Source of the DNA: Pseudonocardiales bacterium
GTDB taxonomy: Bacteria > Actinomycetota > Actinomycetes > Mycobacteriales > Pseudonocardiaceae
Length of the DNA: 32,944 nt
Reading direction: 5' to 3'
Assembly: GCA_003244055.1 (NCBI GenBank)
Contig: QHBZ01000167.1
Location: forward strand, 1-32,944
The notes under the pieces were generated by a model. That model made no database searches. It saw only the letters and a list, made by a program, of their open reading frames with translations, and was not told the origin of the DNA. Position 1 is the first letter of the stretch; each line of letters opens with the position of its first letter. The translations under genes were made by a program, and so were the position numbers. This document shows positions 1-7,524 of the stretch, in pieces.

Positions 1-852
1 CGCGGGGTGACCGAGGAGACCACCACCGGCGTGCACCGGTTGTACCAGTTGGCCGCGGCGGGGGAGTTGTTGTTCCCAGCGATCAACGTCAACGACTCGG
101 TGACGAAATCGAAGTTCGACAACAAATATGGGTGCCGGCATTCGCTGGTGGACGGGATCAACCGGGCGGTGGATGTGTTGATCGCCGGGAAACTGTGCGT
201 GATATGTGGGTATGGCGATGTCGGCAAGGGGTGCGCGGAGTCACTGCGGGGCCAGGGCGCTCGGGTCGTGGTAACCGAGGTGGACCCGATCTGCGCGTTG
301 CAGGCGATGATGGACGGTTTCACGGTCGACACCCTGGATAACGTGGTGGGCCGCGCGGACATCATCGTCACCGCCACCGGGAACAAGGACATCGTGACCG
401 TGGACCATATGTCGCGGATGAAGCACCAGGCGATCCTGGGCAACATCGGGCACTTCGACAACGAGATCGATATGGCCGGATTGGAACGCCGGTCCGGAGC
501 CCGCCGGTTGGTGATCAAGCCGCAGGTCGATGAATGGACCTTCCCGGATGGGCATTCAATCATCCTGTTGTCCGAGGGACGGCTGCTGAACCTGGGCAAC
601 GCCACCGGGCACCCCAGCTTCGTGATGTCGAACTCGTTCTCCAACCAGGTGATCGCCCAGATCGAGCTGTTTACCAAGCACAAGGAATACGACCGGGAGG
701 TCTACACCCTGCCCAAGGCGCTCGACGAGAAGGTGGCCCGGATCCACGTCGAGGCACTCGGCGGTGAGCTCACCAAGCTGACCAAAGAGCAGGCCGAGTA
801 CATCGACGTCGACGTCGAGGGCCCCTACAAGCCCGCCCACTACAGGTACTAG
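1..852 (+). CDS. ahcY: Adenosylhomocysteinase, 3' part (cut by window start)
   Basis: The frame is open from base 1 and ends at TAG 850-852. The 283 visible residues are the C-terminal part; the family in actinobacteria is about 485-495 residues, so about 200 N-terminal residues lie outside the window. The enzyme hydrolyses S-adenosyl-homocysteine to adenosine and homocysteine with bound NAD, in the cytosol. Visible hallmarks are [12 protein letters not shown], the substrate-loop [16 protein letters not shown], the NAD-binding [20 protein letters not shown], and the conserved C-terminal end [10 protein letters not shown]. Homocysteine made here is the substrate of the methyltransferase at 12.3 kb, and the next genes make folate one-carbon units. 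The identification is close to certain from motif identity alone. Confidence 0.97.
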   Translation, partial: RGVTEETTTGVHRLYQLAAAGELLFPAINVNDSVTKSKFDNKYGCRHSLVDGINRAVDVLIAGKLCVICGYGDVGKGCAESLRGQGARVVVTEVDPICALQAMMDGFTVDTLDNVVGRADIIVTATGNKDIVTVDHMSRMKHQAILGNIGHFDNEIDMAGLERRSGARRLVIKPQVDEWTFPDGHSIILLSEGRLLNLGNATGHPSFVMSNSFSNQVIAQIELFTKHKEYDREVYTLPKALDEKVARIHVEALGGELTKLTKEQAEYIDVDVEGPYKPAHYRY

Positions 853-867
853 GGCGCGCCGGCGCTG

Positions 868-934
868 CATGATCACTGATTATGTGCGTTAGGTGACAAG
901 ATATGTCGCTCCGCGCACAGAAGCAGTGATCATG
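868..934. promoter_or_regulatory. Perfect 11-bp inverted repeat between ahcY and fhs
   Basis: CATGATCACTG at 868-878 is repeated exactly in inverted form as CAGTGATCATG at 924-934, separated by 45 bp. Each arm holds the palindrome TGATCA, and the two cores start 57 bp apart. A smaller GACA/TGTC pair lies between them (895-907). The pair fills most of the 110-bp gap, just ahead of the fhs ribosome binding site. It could be two operators for a dimeric regulator that loops DNA, or the base of an RNA stem. There is no T-run to suggest a terminator. The function is inferred from position only. Confidence 0.5.
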
Positions 935-962
935 GTGTCGCGACCGCGAAGGGAGTCCGTCG

Positions 963-2660
963 ATGGCGTTTCCTAGCGATCTTGAGATTGCGCGCGGGGC
1001 CACTCTGACGCCGCTGGTGGAGGTCGGCGCCGCGATGGGGCTAGGCCCGCACCTGCTCGAGCCCTACGGCGAGCACGTCATGAAGGTCAAGACGGCGGCC
1101 ATCGACGAGCTGGCGCAGGCGCGCCGGGCCAAATACGTGGTCGTTACAGCCATCACGCCGACCCCGCTCGGTGAGGGAAAGACGACCACCACCGTCGGGC
1201 TGGGCCAGGGCTTCGCGCATATCGGCAAGCGGGCCACGGTCGCGATCCGGCAACCGTCGATGGGGCCCACGTTCGGGATCAAGGGCGGGGCGGCGGGTGG
1301 CGGCTACAGCCAGGTCGTGCCCATGGAGACGCTCAACCTGCACCTCACCGGGGACATGCACGCGGTGACCGCCGCGCACAACCTGCTGGCCGCGATGGTC
1401 GACAACCAGCTGCAGCAGCGCGACGGCGTCGACCTCGACCCGCACGGCATCACCTGGAACCGGGTGCTCGACGTCAACGACCGGGCGTTGCGCAACATCG
1501 TGATCGGGCTCGGATCCCGCCTCGATGGCACGCCCCGGCAGAGCAGCTTCGACATCACCGCGGCCAGCGAGGTGATGGCGGTGCTGGCGCTGTCCACGTC
1601 GCTGCAGGACATGCGGGCGAGGCTGGGCCGGATCGTGGTCGCCCAGACGCCCGACGGGAAGCCGGTGACGGCGGAGGACCTGCACGCCGCCGGGGCGATG
1701 ACGGTCATCATGCGCGAGGCGATCAAGCCCAACCTGCTGCAGACGCTGGAGGGCACTCCGGTGCTGGTGCACGCCGGGCCATTCGGCAACATCGCGCACG
1801 GCAACTCCTCGGTGATCGCCGATCTGATCGGCATCCACTGCGGTGACTACCTGGTCACCGAGGCCGGTTTCGGGGCCGACATGGGCGCCGAGCGCTTCTT
1901 CAACATCAAGTGCCGCGCGTCAGGGCTGCGACCGGACGCGGCGGTGCTGGTGGCCACGGTCCGCGCGCTGAAGGTGCAGTCCGGCAGGTACAAGGTCAGC
2001 GCCGGTCACCCACTGCCCGAAGCCATGCTGGCGGAGAACCCCGACGACGTCCACGCCGGCGGGGCCAACCTGCGCAAACAGATCGAGAACGTGCGGATCC
2101 ACGGCGTCTCACCGGTGGTGGCGATCAACGCCTTCCCGACTGATCACCCCTCCGAGCACGCCGCCATCCGCGAGATCGCCGACAGCATGGGTGCCCGCTG
2201 CGCGGTGTGTACGCACTTCGCCGAGGGCGGCAAGGGGGCCGCCGAACTCGCTGCCGCGGTCGCCGAGGCCGCCGACGAGCCGTCGCAGTTCGCTTTCCTG
2301 TATCCCAACGACGCGACGTTGCGGGAGAAGATCCTCACCGTGGCGTTGCGGGTGTATGGGGCCCAAGGCGTCGAGTACGACTTCAAGGCCTCCCGGCAGC
2401 TCGAGAGCTACGAGCGCAACGGTTTCGGGAAGCTGCCGGTGTGCATCGCCAAGACGCACCTGTCGATCTCGTCGGACCCGGCGCTGAAGGGTGCCCCCAC
2501 CGGATGGGTTCTGCCGGTGCGCGAGGCGCGGGCCTCGGTGGGTGCCGGGTTCATCTACCCGATCTGCGGGGATATGCGCACCATGCCGGGTCTGAGCGCC
2601 AACCCCGGGGCGACCCGCATCGACATAGACTCCCGAGGCGAGATCGTCGGCCTGTCGTGA
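963..2660 (+). CDS. fhs: Formate-tetrahydrofolate ligase
   Basis: ATP-dependent joining of formate to tetrahydrofolate gives 10-formyl-THF, in the cytosol. The 565 residues match the usual 555-565. The P-loop-like TPTPLGEGKTTTT is at about residues 65-77, followed by the family signatures QPSMGPTFGIKGGAAGGGYSQV, GNIAHGNSSVIAD and, near the C-terminus, YPICGDMRTMPGL. ATG 963 is chosen because GAAGGGAG at 948-955 is a good ribosome binding site and the N-terminus (PSDLEIA) is typical. The stop TGA overlaps the GTG start of fchA, so the two are translationally coupled. Together they interconvert formate and methenyl/methylene-THF. An inverted repeat at 868-934 is the likely control site. Confidence 0.97.
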   Translation: MAFPSDLEIARGATLTPLVEVGAAMGLGPHLLEPYGEHVMKVKTAAIDELAQARRAKYVVVTAITPTPLGEGKTTTTVGLGQGFAHIGKRATVAIRQPSMGPTFGIKGGAAGGGYSQVVPMETLNLHLTGDMHAVTAAHNLLAAMVDNQLQQRDGVDLDPHGITWNRVLDVNDRALRNIVIGLGSRLDGTPRQSSFDITAASEVMAVLALSTSLQDMRARLGRIVVAQTPDGKPVTAEDLHAAGAMTVIMREAIKPNLLQTLEGTPVLVHAGPFGNIAHGNSSVIADLIGIHCGDYLVTEAGFGADMGAERFFNIKCRASGLRPDAAVLVATVRALKVQSGRYKVSAGHPLPEAMLAENPDDVHAGGANLRKQIENVRIHGVSPVVAINAFPTDHPSEHAAIREIADSMGARCAVCTHFAEGGKGAAELAAAVAEAADEPSQFAFLYPNDATLREKILTVALRVYGAQGVEYDFKASRQLESYERNGFGKLPVCIAKTHLSISSDPALKGAPTGWVLPVREARASVGAGFIYPICGDMRTMPGLSANPGATRIDIDSRGEIVGLS

Positions 2661-3262
2661 TTCCTGCTCGAAGCGCACCCTTGCTCGACTGTTCGGTCGC
2701 TGACCTGCTGGATCGCCTCGCCGCGAAACAGCCCGCGCCGGGTGGCGGTGGCGCCGCGGCGATCACCGCCGCGATGGCCGCCGGCCTGCTCGGGATGGCT
2801 GTGCGGTTCTCCACCGCGCAGCTGGTCGACTCGCCGGGCCGGGCGGCCTACGCCGACCGGGTCCGCAACCAGGTCGCGGCTCTCGCCGAGCGCGACGCCG
2901 AGGCGTACGGGGTGGTGCTCACCGCCTTCGCGCTGCCCCGCGAGCCCGACCCGGACGTGCGCCGCAGGCAGATCCGGCGCGCGCTGGAACGGGCCGCCCA
3001 GGTGCCTGCGGAGATCGCCGAGGTGGCAAGCGGTATCGCGATCGAAGCGGTGGAGGTGGCCCAGCGGGGCAACCCCAACCTGCGTGGCGACGCCTTCGCC
3101 GCGGCGACCCTGGCCGTGGCCGCCGCGCGGTCGGCCGCCGAGCTGGTCCGCATCAACGTCGAGCTCGGCAAGCTCGGTGGTGACCTGGCCGACCGCGCCG
3201 CCCACGCCGCCGATACCGCCGCCACGGCGGTCGCTGCTCTCGGCTCGCATACCACTTCCTGA
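2657..3262 (+). CDS. fchA: Methenyl-THF cyclohydrolase / cyclodeaminase family (FchA)
   Basis: A 201-residue protein of the formiminotransferase-cyclodeaminase C-terminal family. Members cyclise or hydrolyse 5,10-methenyl-THF. The diagnostic glycine-rich segment QPAPGGGGAAAITAAMAAGL is at about residues 27-46, and NPNLRGDAFAAA further on is a conserved family segment. The start is GTG 2657, overlapping the fhs stop as GTGA; this frame stays open far upstream but that part is antisense-like shadow of fhs. Coupling to fhs supports a role in one-carbon flux rather than histidine breakdown, because no histidine-utilisation gene is seen nearby. The exact reaction (cyclohydrolase or formimino-THF cyclodeaminase) cannot be decided from sequence. 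Confidence 0.88.
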   Translation: MIPARSAPLLDCSVADLLDRLAAKQPAPGGGGAAAITAAMAAGLLGMAVRFSTAQLVDSPGRAAYADRVRNQVAALAERDAEAYGVVLTAFALPREPDPDVRRRQIRRALERAAQVPAEIAEVASGIAIEAVEVAQRGNPNLRGDAFAAATLAVAAARSAAELVRINVELGKLGGDLADRAAHAADTAATAVAALGSHTTS

Positions 3263-3285
3263 GCCAGGTTATCCGGACTGCTGAG

Positions 3286-3300
3286 AGCAGCGGGGCTGCT
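3286..3300 (+). terminator. Possible hairpin terminator after fchA
   Basis: AGCAGC and GCTGCT form a 6-bp stem with a GGG loop, 24 bp after the fchA stop. No T-run follows, as is common for candidate terminators in GC-rich actinobacteria, so the call is weak. Confidence 0.3.
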
Positions 3301-3354
3301 GCTGGCGACACCCGCGCTATCGGGGCGAGGGTAGGCCGAGTGGACAACGCCGCC

Positions 3355-3383
3355 TTGACGTGGCTACATTTAAACGCTACAAC
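3355..3383 (+). promoter_or_regulatory. Promoter and likely operator of vapBC
   Basis: TTGACG (3355-3360) and TACAAC (3378-3383) are 17 bp apart, a good sigma-70-type promoter about 22 bp before the antitoxin ATG. ACGTGGC occurs at 3358-3364 and again at 3382-3388, and GTGGCCAC at 3384-3391 is a palindrome. Repeats over the promoter are typical of toxin-antitoxin autoregulation. Confidence 0.6.
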
Positions 3384-3405
3384 GTGGCCACAAGGGGGTA
3401 GGTCT

Positions 3406-3660
3406 ATGGAGGTGGGTATCCGAGCGTTGCGTGACGGGCTGAGTCGGCATCTGGCCGAGGTTCGCCGCGGACGCACGGTGACCGTGACGGACCATGGGCG
3501 GGTGATCGCTCGGATCGTGCCGGCGGGTATGCCTACGGTGCTGGAGCAACTCATCGCCGAGGGGCGGGTACAGCCGGCGAGGCAACGCAAGCGCCCGGCG
3601 CCCGATCCCGTCGCCGCTGCCGGCACGGTGAGTGATCTCGTACCCGAGCAGCGTCGTTGA
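3406..3660 (+). CDS. Type II antitoxin, Phd/YefM-VapB type
   Basis: An 84-residue protein: MEVGIRALRDGLSRHLAEVR, then GRTVTVTDHGRVIARIVP. This is the Phd/YefM fold signature, a short DNA-binding N-terminus followed by a basic, disordered C-terminal tail (PARQRKRPAPDP) that would wrap the toxin. ATG 3406 is chosen over an upstream in-frame start at 3340 because AGGGGGTAGG lies directly before it and the upstream stretch covers the promoter. The stop overlaps the toxin start. It neutralises the PIN toxin and probably represses its own promoter through the repeats at 3358-3391. Confidence 0.88.
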   Translation: MEVGIRALRDGLSRHLAEVRRGRTVTVTDHGRVIARIVPAGMPTVLEQLIAEGRVQPARQRKRPAPDPVAAAGTVSDLVPEQRR

Positions 3661-4094
3661 TCGGCTACTTCGACACGTCCGCATTCGTGCCGTTGCTGAT
3701 CGCGGAACCGTCGAGCGGATTGTGCCGGCGACTGTGGGACGACGCCGACGCGGTAGTGACCACTCGGCTGACGTATGTCGAGGCCGCTGCCGCGCTCGCG
3801 CAAGCGCTACGACTGGCGCGGCTCACACCGCAGAGCTACCGGGCAGCGGTTCGCATCCTTGATCGGTTGTGGGATGAGTTCGAGGTAGTGGACGTGGATG
3901 ACCGGGTCGTACACCGAGCGGCCCACCTTGCCCACACCTGTGCATTGCGAGGTTATGACGCGGTGCACTGTGCATCCGCGGAGCAGTTGAGCGACGGCGA
4001 CTTGGTCGTGGCCGCCGGTGACCGGAGACTGCTCGACGCGTGCACGTCACTGGGCATGGCGACCGCCGACGTCACCGACCCTGCATCGAGTTGA
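3657..4094 (+). CDS. vapC: PIN-domain ribonuclease toxin, VapC type
   Basis: A 145-residue PIN protein. The acidic residues expected to bind Mg2+ are visible: D6 (GYFDTSAF), E42 (YVEAAAA), D101 (GYDAVHCASA) and D122 (VAAGDRRLL). The family cleaves tRNA or other RNA and stops growth when not bound by its antitoxin. The start is TTG 3657, overlapping the antitoxin stop (TTGA); no ATG or GTG gives a better N-terminus, since the PIN fold begins at once with IGYFDTSAF. The operon order antitoxin-toxin is standard. All four acidic positions are intact, so the toxin looks functional. Confidence 0.93.
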   Translation: MIGYFDTSAFVPLLIAEPSSGLCRRLWDDADAVVTTRLTYVEAAAALAQALRLARLTPQSYRAAVRILDRLWDEFEVVDVDDRVVHRAAHLAHTCALRGYDAVHCASAEQLSDGDLVVAAGDRRLLDACTSLGMATADVTDPASS

Positions 4095-4136
4095 CTGGTG
4101 CTCGTGGGCCTTGACGGCTCGGTGGTTGCCCTGACC

Positions 4137-4510
4137 TCAGCTTGGATTGATGATCGTCACCGGATAGTGCCAGCTGGTGCCGGTGCCTCGGTACTGCTCG
4201 ACCGGGACGGGCTGCACGCCCTCGCGCAGGTGATCGCGGCATAGGATCCCGTGGAGATGGTCGACTTCGTGGGCGACCAGGCGGGCGATCCCGCATTCGA
4301 AGATGGTGATGCGGTGATCACCGGTGACGTCTTGGTGTTCGACGTGAATGACCATCGGGCGGGGAACCAGGCAGCGGACATCGAAGAAGCTCAGGCAGCC
4401 TTCGTATTGCTCGTCGCTGTCTTCGCTGCTTTCGATGACCTGGGGATTGAGCAGGGTGATCACGTCGTCGCTGCCGGGCGGTCGGACGATGGCCGCGGAT
4501 CGTTGTGGGC
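4137..4510 (-). pseudogene. def: 5'-truncated peptide deformylase
   Basis: On the minus strand, residues clearly match the actinobacterial peptide deformylase family, which removes the formyl group from new proteins. Present are AAIVRPPGSDDVITLLNP, the metal-cysteine motif DEQYEGCLSFFD and the metal-histidine motif HEVDHLHG. The first 60-70 residues, including the GxGLAAPQ active-site loop, are missing. Homology starts abruptly near 4510, with only a PQ-like trace before AAIV. In-frame sequence beyond this (to 4592) does not resemble the family and is antisense to another gene. The product could not be an active enzyme unless the missing part is supplied elsewhere. The 3' end, TGA at 4137-4139, is intact. 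Confidence 0.75.
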
Positions 4511-4609
4511 AAGAAAGTGACCGACCCGGAGTTGCTGGCCGAGGTTGGGGATGTGCCGGACGACGAGTACGTGGTCGAGATCTCGGCCTCACTGGGCTCC
4601 AAGTTGTGA
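4505..4609 (+). pseudogene. Short orphan reading frame, probably a 3' gene remnant
   Basis: The frame reads VGKKVTDPELLAEVGDVPD followed by DEYVVEISASLGSKL and a stop that overlaps the start of the DUF6879 gene as GTGA. GTG 4505 or GTG 4517 could start it, giving 34 or 30 residues, but neither has a clear ribosome binding site. It begins at the point where the deformylase homology on the other strand breaks off. I therefore infer it is the tail of a gene lost in the same rearrangement. It could instead be a real small acidic protein coupled to the next gene. I do not recognise the family. Confidence 0.4.
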
Positions 4610-6490
4610 CCGTGCTGCTCGACGAGGTCGGCCTCGACGATTACACGGACCGTTTCGAGTTCGAGGCGTTCCGGCAGGAGGTTCGTGACCAGTACGACGT
4701 GTCCAGCGACGGCGGCGACTTCGCTCGCTACCTGGCGGGTGAGGCACACCCCGACCCGGCCGTCGTGGGGCTGTGGCGTGAATGGCTGCGCGACCAGCGC
4801 CGACGTGGTCGGGCTGTACGTCGGGTTCGTGTGCTGTACGGGCCTCCAAGCAGGTACGTGTCTTACGAATGTGAGTGGGCTTACCCTCACAGCGTCGACG
4901 CGGGTGAGGATATTCGGGTGCTGGATCTCGTCGAACACGAACCGCCAGCGGGACTGATCGGGGAGGAGTTCTGGTTACTGGACCGCTCCCGTGCCGTGGA
5001 GATGTGCTACGACCACGCTGGCCGGTTCCGGCACGGACGAACAGCGGAGGACTCCGACGCGGGCCAGTGGGTTGCGTGCCGTCGGTGATGACCTGGGCCA
5101 TCAAGTCCTGGTCAACCGCTGGCTCAGCGGGCCGCAACGCCGTTACCACGAGCAGCGGCAACCCGTCCAACCTCGGCATGAGATAGGCCAAGAAACGCAA
5201 CGATGACGAATCCGACCAGTGCAGATCGTCGATGACCAGCATCAATGGAGTTTGCGCCAAATTCGCCGTCAGCCAGAACAGTCCATGCAGCAACGCGAAT
5301 GACCTATCTGCGACAGTCGCGGCTGCGTCGATCTGGTCGAGGAGAACTGCGGCCGGCCGGGCAGCACCGGCGAGCAGATCGTTGCGCTCGGCTCTGTCCG
5401 CACCGGCCAAGGCCGGTTCGAACAGCTGACGTACCACACCGTAGGCGAACTCGCGTTCAAGCGCTGAACCGCGCGCGGCCAGCACGCGCATGCCGGTCCG
5501 TTGCGCGTGGGCTCGGGCCGCGGCCAGTAGCCGGGTCTTGCCGACACCTGCCGCGCCCTCCACCGTGACGAGCTGACCTGACCCCTGACACGCCGCAACG
5601 ATCAGCCCGTCCAAAGCCTGTAGCTCACGTTCGCGTTCCAAGAGCTCCAGATCCTGCGCCAGCCGCCAAGCTCCCCGGGAGCTGCTGAGTTCGACCAGCT
5701 CAGGTCTCCTATCGGGGAGAGTCGATCGCAGGCTGAGGTCATTGGTCAGAATGGCTTGGTGCAGAAATCGCAGTTCCGGGCCGGGGCCGATGCCCAGTTC
5801 CCCGGCTAGCAGGGTACTGAGTGTGTGATAGCACTCCAATGCCTCGGCTTGGCGACCCGAGCGGTAAAGAGCAAGCATGCGTTGCCCCCAGAATCTTTCC
5901 CGCAGGGGATGATGCGTCGTCAGTTCGCCCAACTCCGCGGTCATGTCCTGATGGCGGCCCACAGCGAGGGCAGTATCGATGCGCAGTTCTCGGGCCAGGA
6001 GCCACTGCTCAGCCAGCCTCGGAAGGACCTCCCGGTGCAGGACCTCCGACGGCACATTCGACAATGGCTCACCGCGCCACAGGCCCAGCGCATCAGACAA
6101 CAGCGCGGATGCGCGGTCCGCCCGGCCCTCGGCAGTCGCGGTTCTGGCCTGACGAACCAGAGCTTCGAAACGATGCAGATCGAGGACATCGCCAGCCAGA
6201 TCAATGCAATATCCCTCAGGGCAGGTAACGATCGGACCGGTCGCTGAAGTAGTGTTCAACGCCTGGCGCAACCGCATCACATAACTACGCAGGGTGCCCT
6301 GGGCGCCGTCCGGCACGGCGTTGCCCCACAGCCGGGTAATCAACTGATCGACGGTGACGACGCGGCCGGGATCGACCAGCAACGAGGCGAGAACCACCCG
6401 CTGCTTGGCCGCCGGGACCGGCACCGCACATCCACCGGCCGCTACCACCTGCAGCGGGCCCAGCAGCTTGAACTCAAAACTCGCTCTCAC
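4589..6490 (-). CDS. BTAD (SARP-like) regulator with AAA ATPase domain, 3'-truncated
   Basis: From GTG 6490 the protein begins RASFEFKLLGPLQVV, the standard start of an OmpR-like DNA-binding domain (to about residue 95). It is followed by the bacterial transcriptional activator domain (about 100-250) and an ATPase with Walker A GAAGVGKT (312-319) and Walker B LMLVIDDLHWSD (about 416-427). Recognisable homology ends at about residue 472 (near base 5075). The remaining 160 residues read antisense through the DUF6879 gene and are Arg/Pro-rich without domain signal. Full-length relatives usually exceed 900 residues, with a helical repeat or LuxR end. The gene is therefore probably a broken pathway regulator. 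Upstream in-frame TTG 6592 is less likely as a start. Confidence 0.72.
   Translation of the reverse strand: MRASFEFKLLGPLQVVAAGGCAVPVPAAKQRVVLASLLVDPGRVVTVDQLITRLWGNAVPDGAQGTLRSYVMRLRQALNTTSATGPIVTCPEGYCIDLAGDVLDLHRFEALVRQARTATAEGRADRASALLSDALGLWRGEPLSNVPSEVLHREVLPRLAEQWLLARELRIDTALAVGRHQDMTAELGELTTHHPLRERFWGQRMLALYRSGRQAEALECYHTLSTLLAGELGIGPGPELRFLHQAILTNDLSLRSTLPDRRPELVELSSSRGAWRLAQDLELLERERELQALDGLIVAACQGSGQLVTVEGAAGVGKTRLLAAARAHAQRTGMRVLAARGSALEREFAYGVVRQLFEPALAGADRAERNDLLAGAARPAAVLLDQIDAAATVADRSFALLHGLFWLTANLAQTPLMLVIDDLHWSDSSSLRFLAYLMPRLDGLPLLVVTALRPAEPAVDQDLMAQVITDGTQPTGPRRSPPLFVRAGTGQRGRSTSPRHGSGPVTRTPPRSVPLAVRVRRDPAPEYPHPRRRCEGKPTHIRKTRTCLEARTAHEPDVQPDHVGAGRAAIHATAPRRPGRGVPHPPGSERSRRRRWTRRTGHEPPAGTPRTRNGPCNRRGRPRRAARSQLGAQ
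4606..5088 (+). CDS. DUF6879 family protein
   Basis: A 160-residue protein that I match to the actinobacterial DUF6879 family by FEFEAFRQEVRDQYDV near the N-terminus and YECEWAYPHSVDAGEDIRVL, FWLLDRSRAVEMCYDHAGRF near the C-terminus. The function is unknown. In other actinobacteria such genes often sit beside helix-turn-helix regulators; here the neighbour before it is a short remnant. GTG 4606 is chosen because it overlaps the previous stop and places the conserved part at residue 12 on. The last residues (about GQWVACRR) may be read-through past a junction, because homology of the opposite-strand regulator begins near 5075. Confidence 0.7.
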   Translation: MTVLLDEVGLDDYTDRFEFEAFRQEVRDQYDVSSDGGDFARYLAGEAHPDPAVVGLWREWLRDQRRRGRAVRRVRVLYGPPSRYVSYECEWAYPHSVDAGEDIRVLDLVEHEPPAGLIGEEFWLLDRSRAVEMCYDHAGRFRHGRTAEDSDAGQWVACRR

Positions 6491-6591
6491 CCCGACCCCC
6501 CAAGACCGCGGGTAAACCCGGCGGGCCCCGGACACCACCCCCTTGTCCCGGACCACCCTGGCGTGATCGTCCTCCGCGACCGGGAAGGACA

Positions 6592-7476
6592 ATGGTCGAG
6601 CAGGTGGGCGCCGTCGCGGCGCTGTGGAGGTTTCCGGTCAAGTCCATGTTGGGCGAGCAGCTCGACGCCGCCGAGGTGGGCAGCTCCGGTCTTGTCGGCG
6701 ACCGCGCCTATGCGCTGATAGACGACACGACCGGCAAGGTCGTGAGCGCGAAGAATCCGAGGCTGTGGCCGAACATGCTCGGCTGTCGGGCGAGCTTCCT
6801 CGAGCCGCCCCGCGCGGGCGAGGACCCACCGCCGGTACGGATCACGCTTCCCGATGGCACGTCGGTGACCAGCGACGAGCCCGATGTCGATACCGTTCTC
6901 TCCGATTTCCTCGGACGCAAGGTACGGCTGGTGCGGGCCGCACCGGCGGACCTCACCATCGATCAGTACCACCCCGACGTCGACGGGCTGGACCCGGCGG
7001 GGCATCGCGACACGATGGTCGAGGCGCGGATAGGATCGTCGTTCTTCGCGGAGGTGGGTCTCCCGTCACCGGTCCCTGACGGTTCCTTTTTCGACCTCTT
7101 CCCGCTCTCGGTGCTGACCACTTCCACCCTCGACCGGGTGCGCGGGCTGGCGCCACAGAGCCCTGTCGACGAGCGTCGTTTCCGCATGAATGTCATCGTG
7201 GCCTCGACCGGCTGGGGATTCGTCGAGAACGCTTGGCTCGACCACCGTCTGGTGATCGGCGACGTCGAGATCGACGTCATGCTCCCCGATCCGCGGTGTG
7301 TGATGACCACCCTCGCGCAAGAGGACCTACCGCACGACACGAATGTTCTCCGCACCCTCGCCCGACACAACAGGATCGCCGTCGGCGGCGACGGGTTGTT
7401 CCCCTGCGCGGGTGTCTACGCAGTGGTCGCATCACCAGGGATGATCCGACGCGGCGATCAGGTGGTACTCAACTAA
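6592..7476 (+). CDS. MOSC domain-containing protein
   Basis: A 294-residue protein with an N-terminal MOSC beta-barrel (VAALWRFPVKSMLGEQL, GLVGDRAYALID) and a C-terminal MOSC domain (RFRMNVIV near residue 195, DPRCVMTTLAQEDLP near 240, and the cysteine in FPCAGVYAVV near 272). MOSC proteins handle molybdenum cofactor sulfur or act as Mo enzymes of the mARC/YcbX type; the substrate cannot be told. ATG 6592 has GGAAGGA just before it. It is 48 bp ahead of the permease gene on the same strand, so co-transcription is possible. The start region is divergent from the truncated BTAD gene. Confidence 0.88.
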   Translation: MVEQVGAVAALWRFPVKSMLGEQLDAAEVGSSGLVGDRAYALIDDTTGKVVSAKNPRLWPNMLGCRASFLEPPRAGEDPPPVRITLPDGTSVTSDEPDVDTVLSDFLGRKVRLVRAAPADLTIDQYHPDVDGLDPAGHRDTMVEARIGSSFFAEVGLPSPVPDGSFFDLFPLSVLTTSTLDRVRGLAPQSPVDERRFRMNVIVASTGWGFVENAWLDHRLVIGDVEIDVMLPDPRCVMTTLAQEDLPHDTNVLRTLARHNRIAVGGDGLFPCAGVYAVVASPGMIRRGDQVVLN

Positions 7477-7524
7477 GCCGAGGAGGACTGCGATCGTCCC
7501 CCAACTCCCGGAGGTCTGAGCCTT

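Noticed and set aside
4251-4520. Plus-strand frame of 89 residues opposite the deformylase remnant
   Set aside because: It is the antisense shadow of clear deformylase motifs and has no family features.
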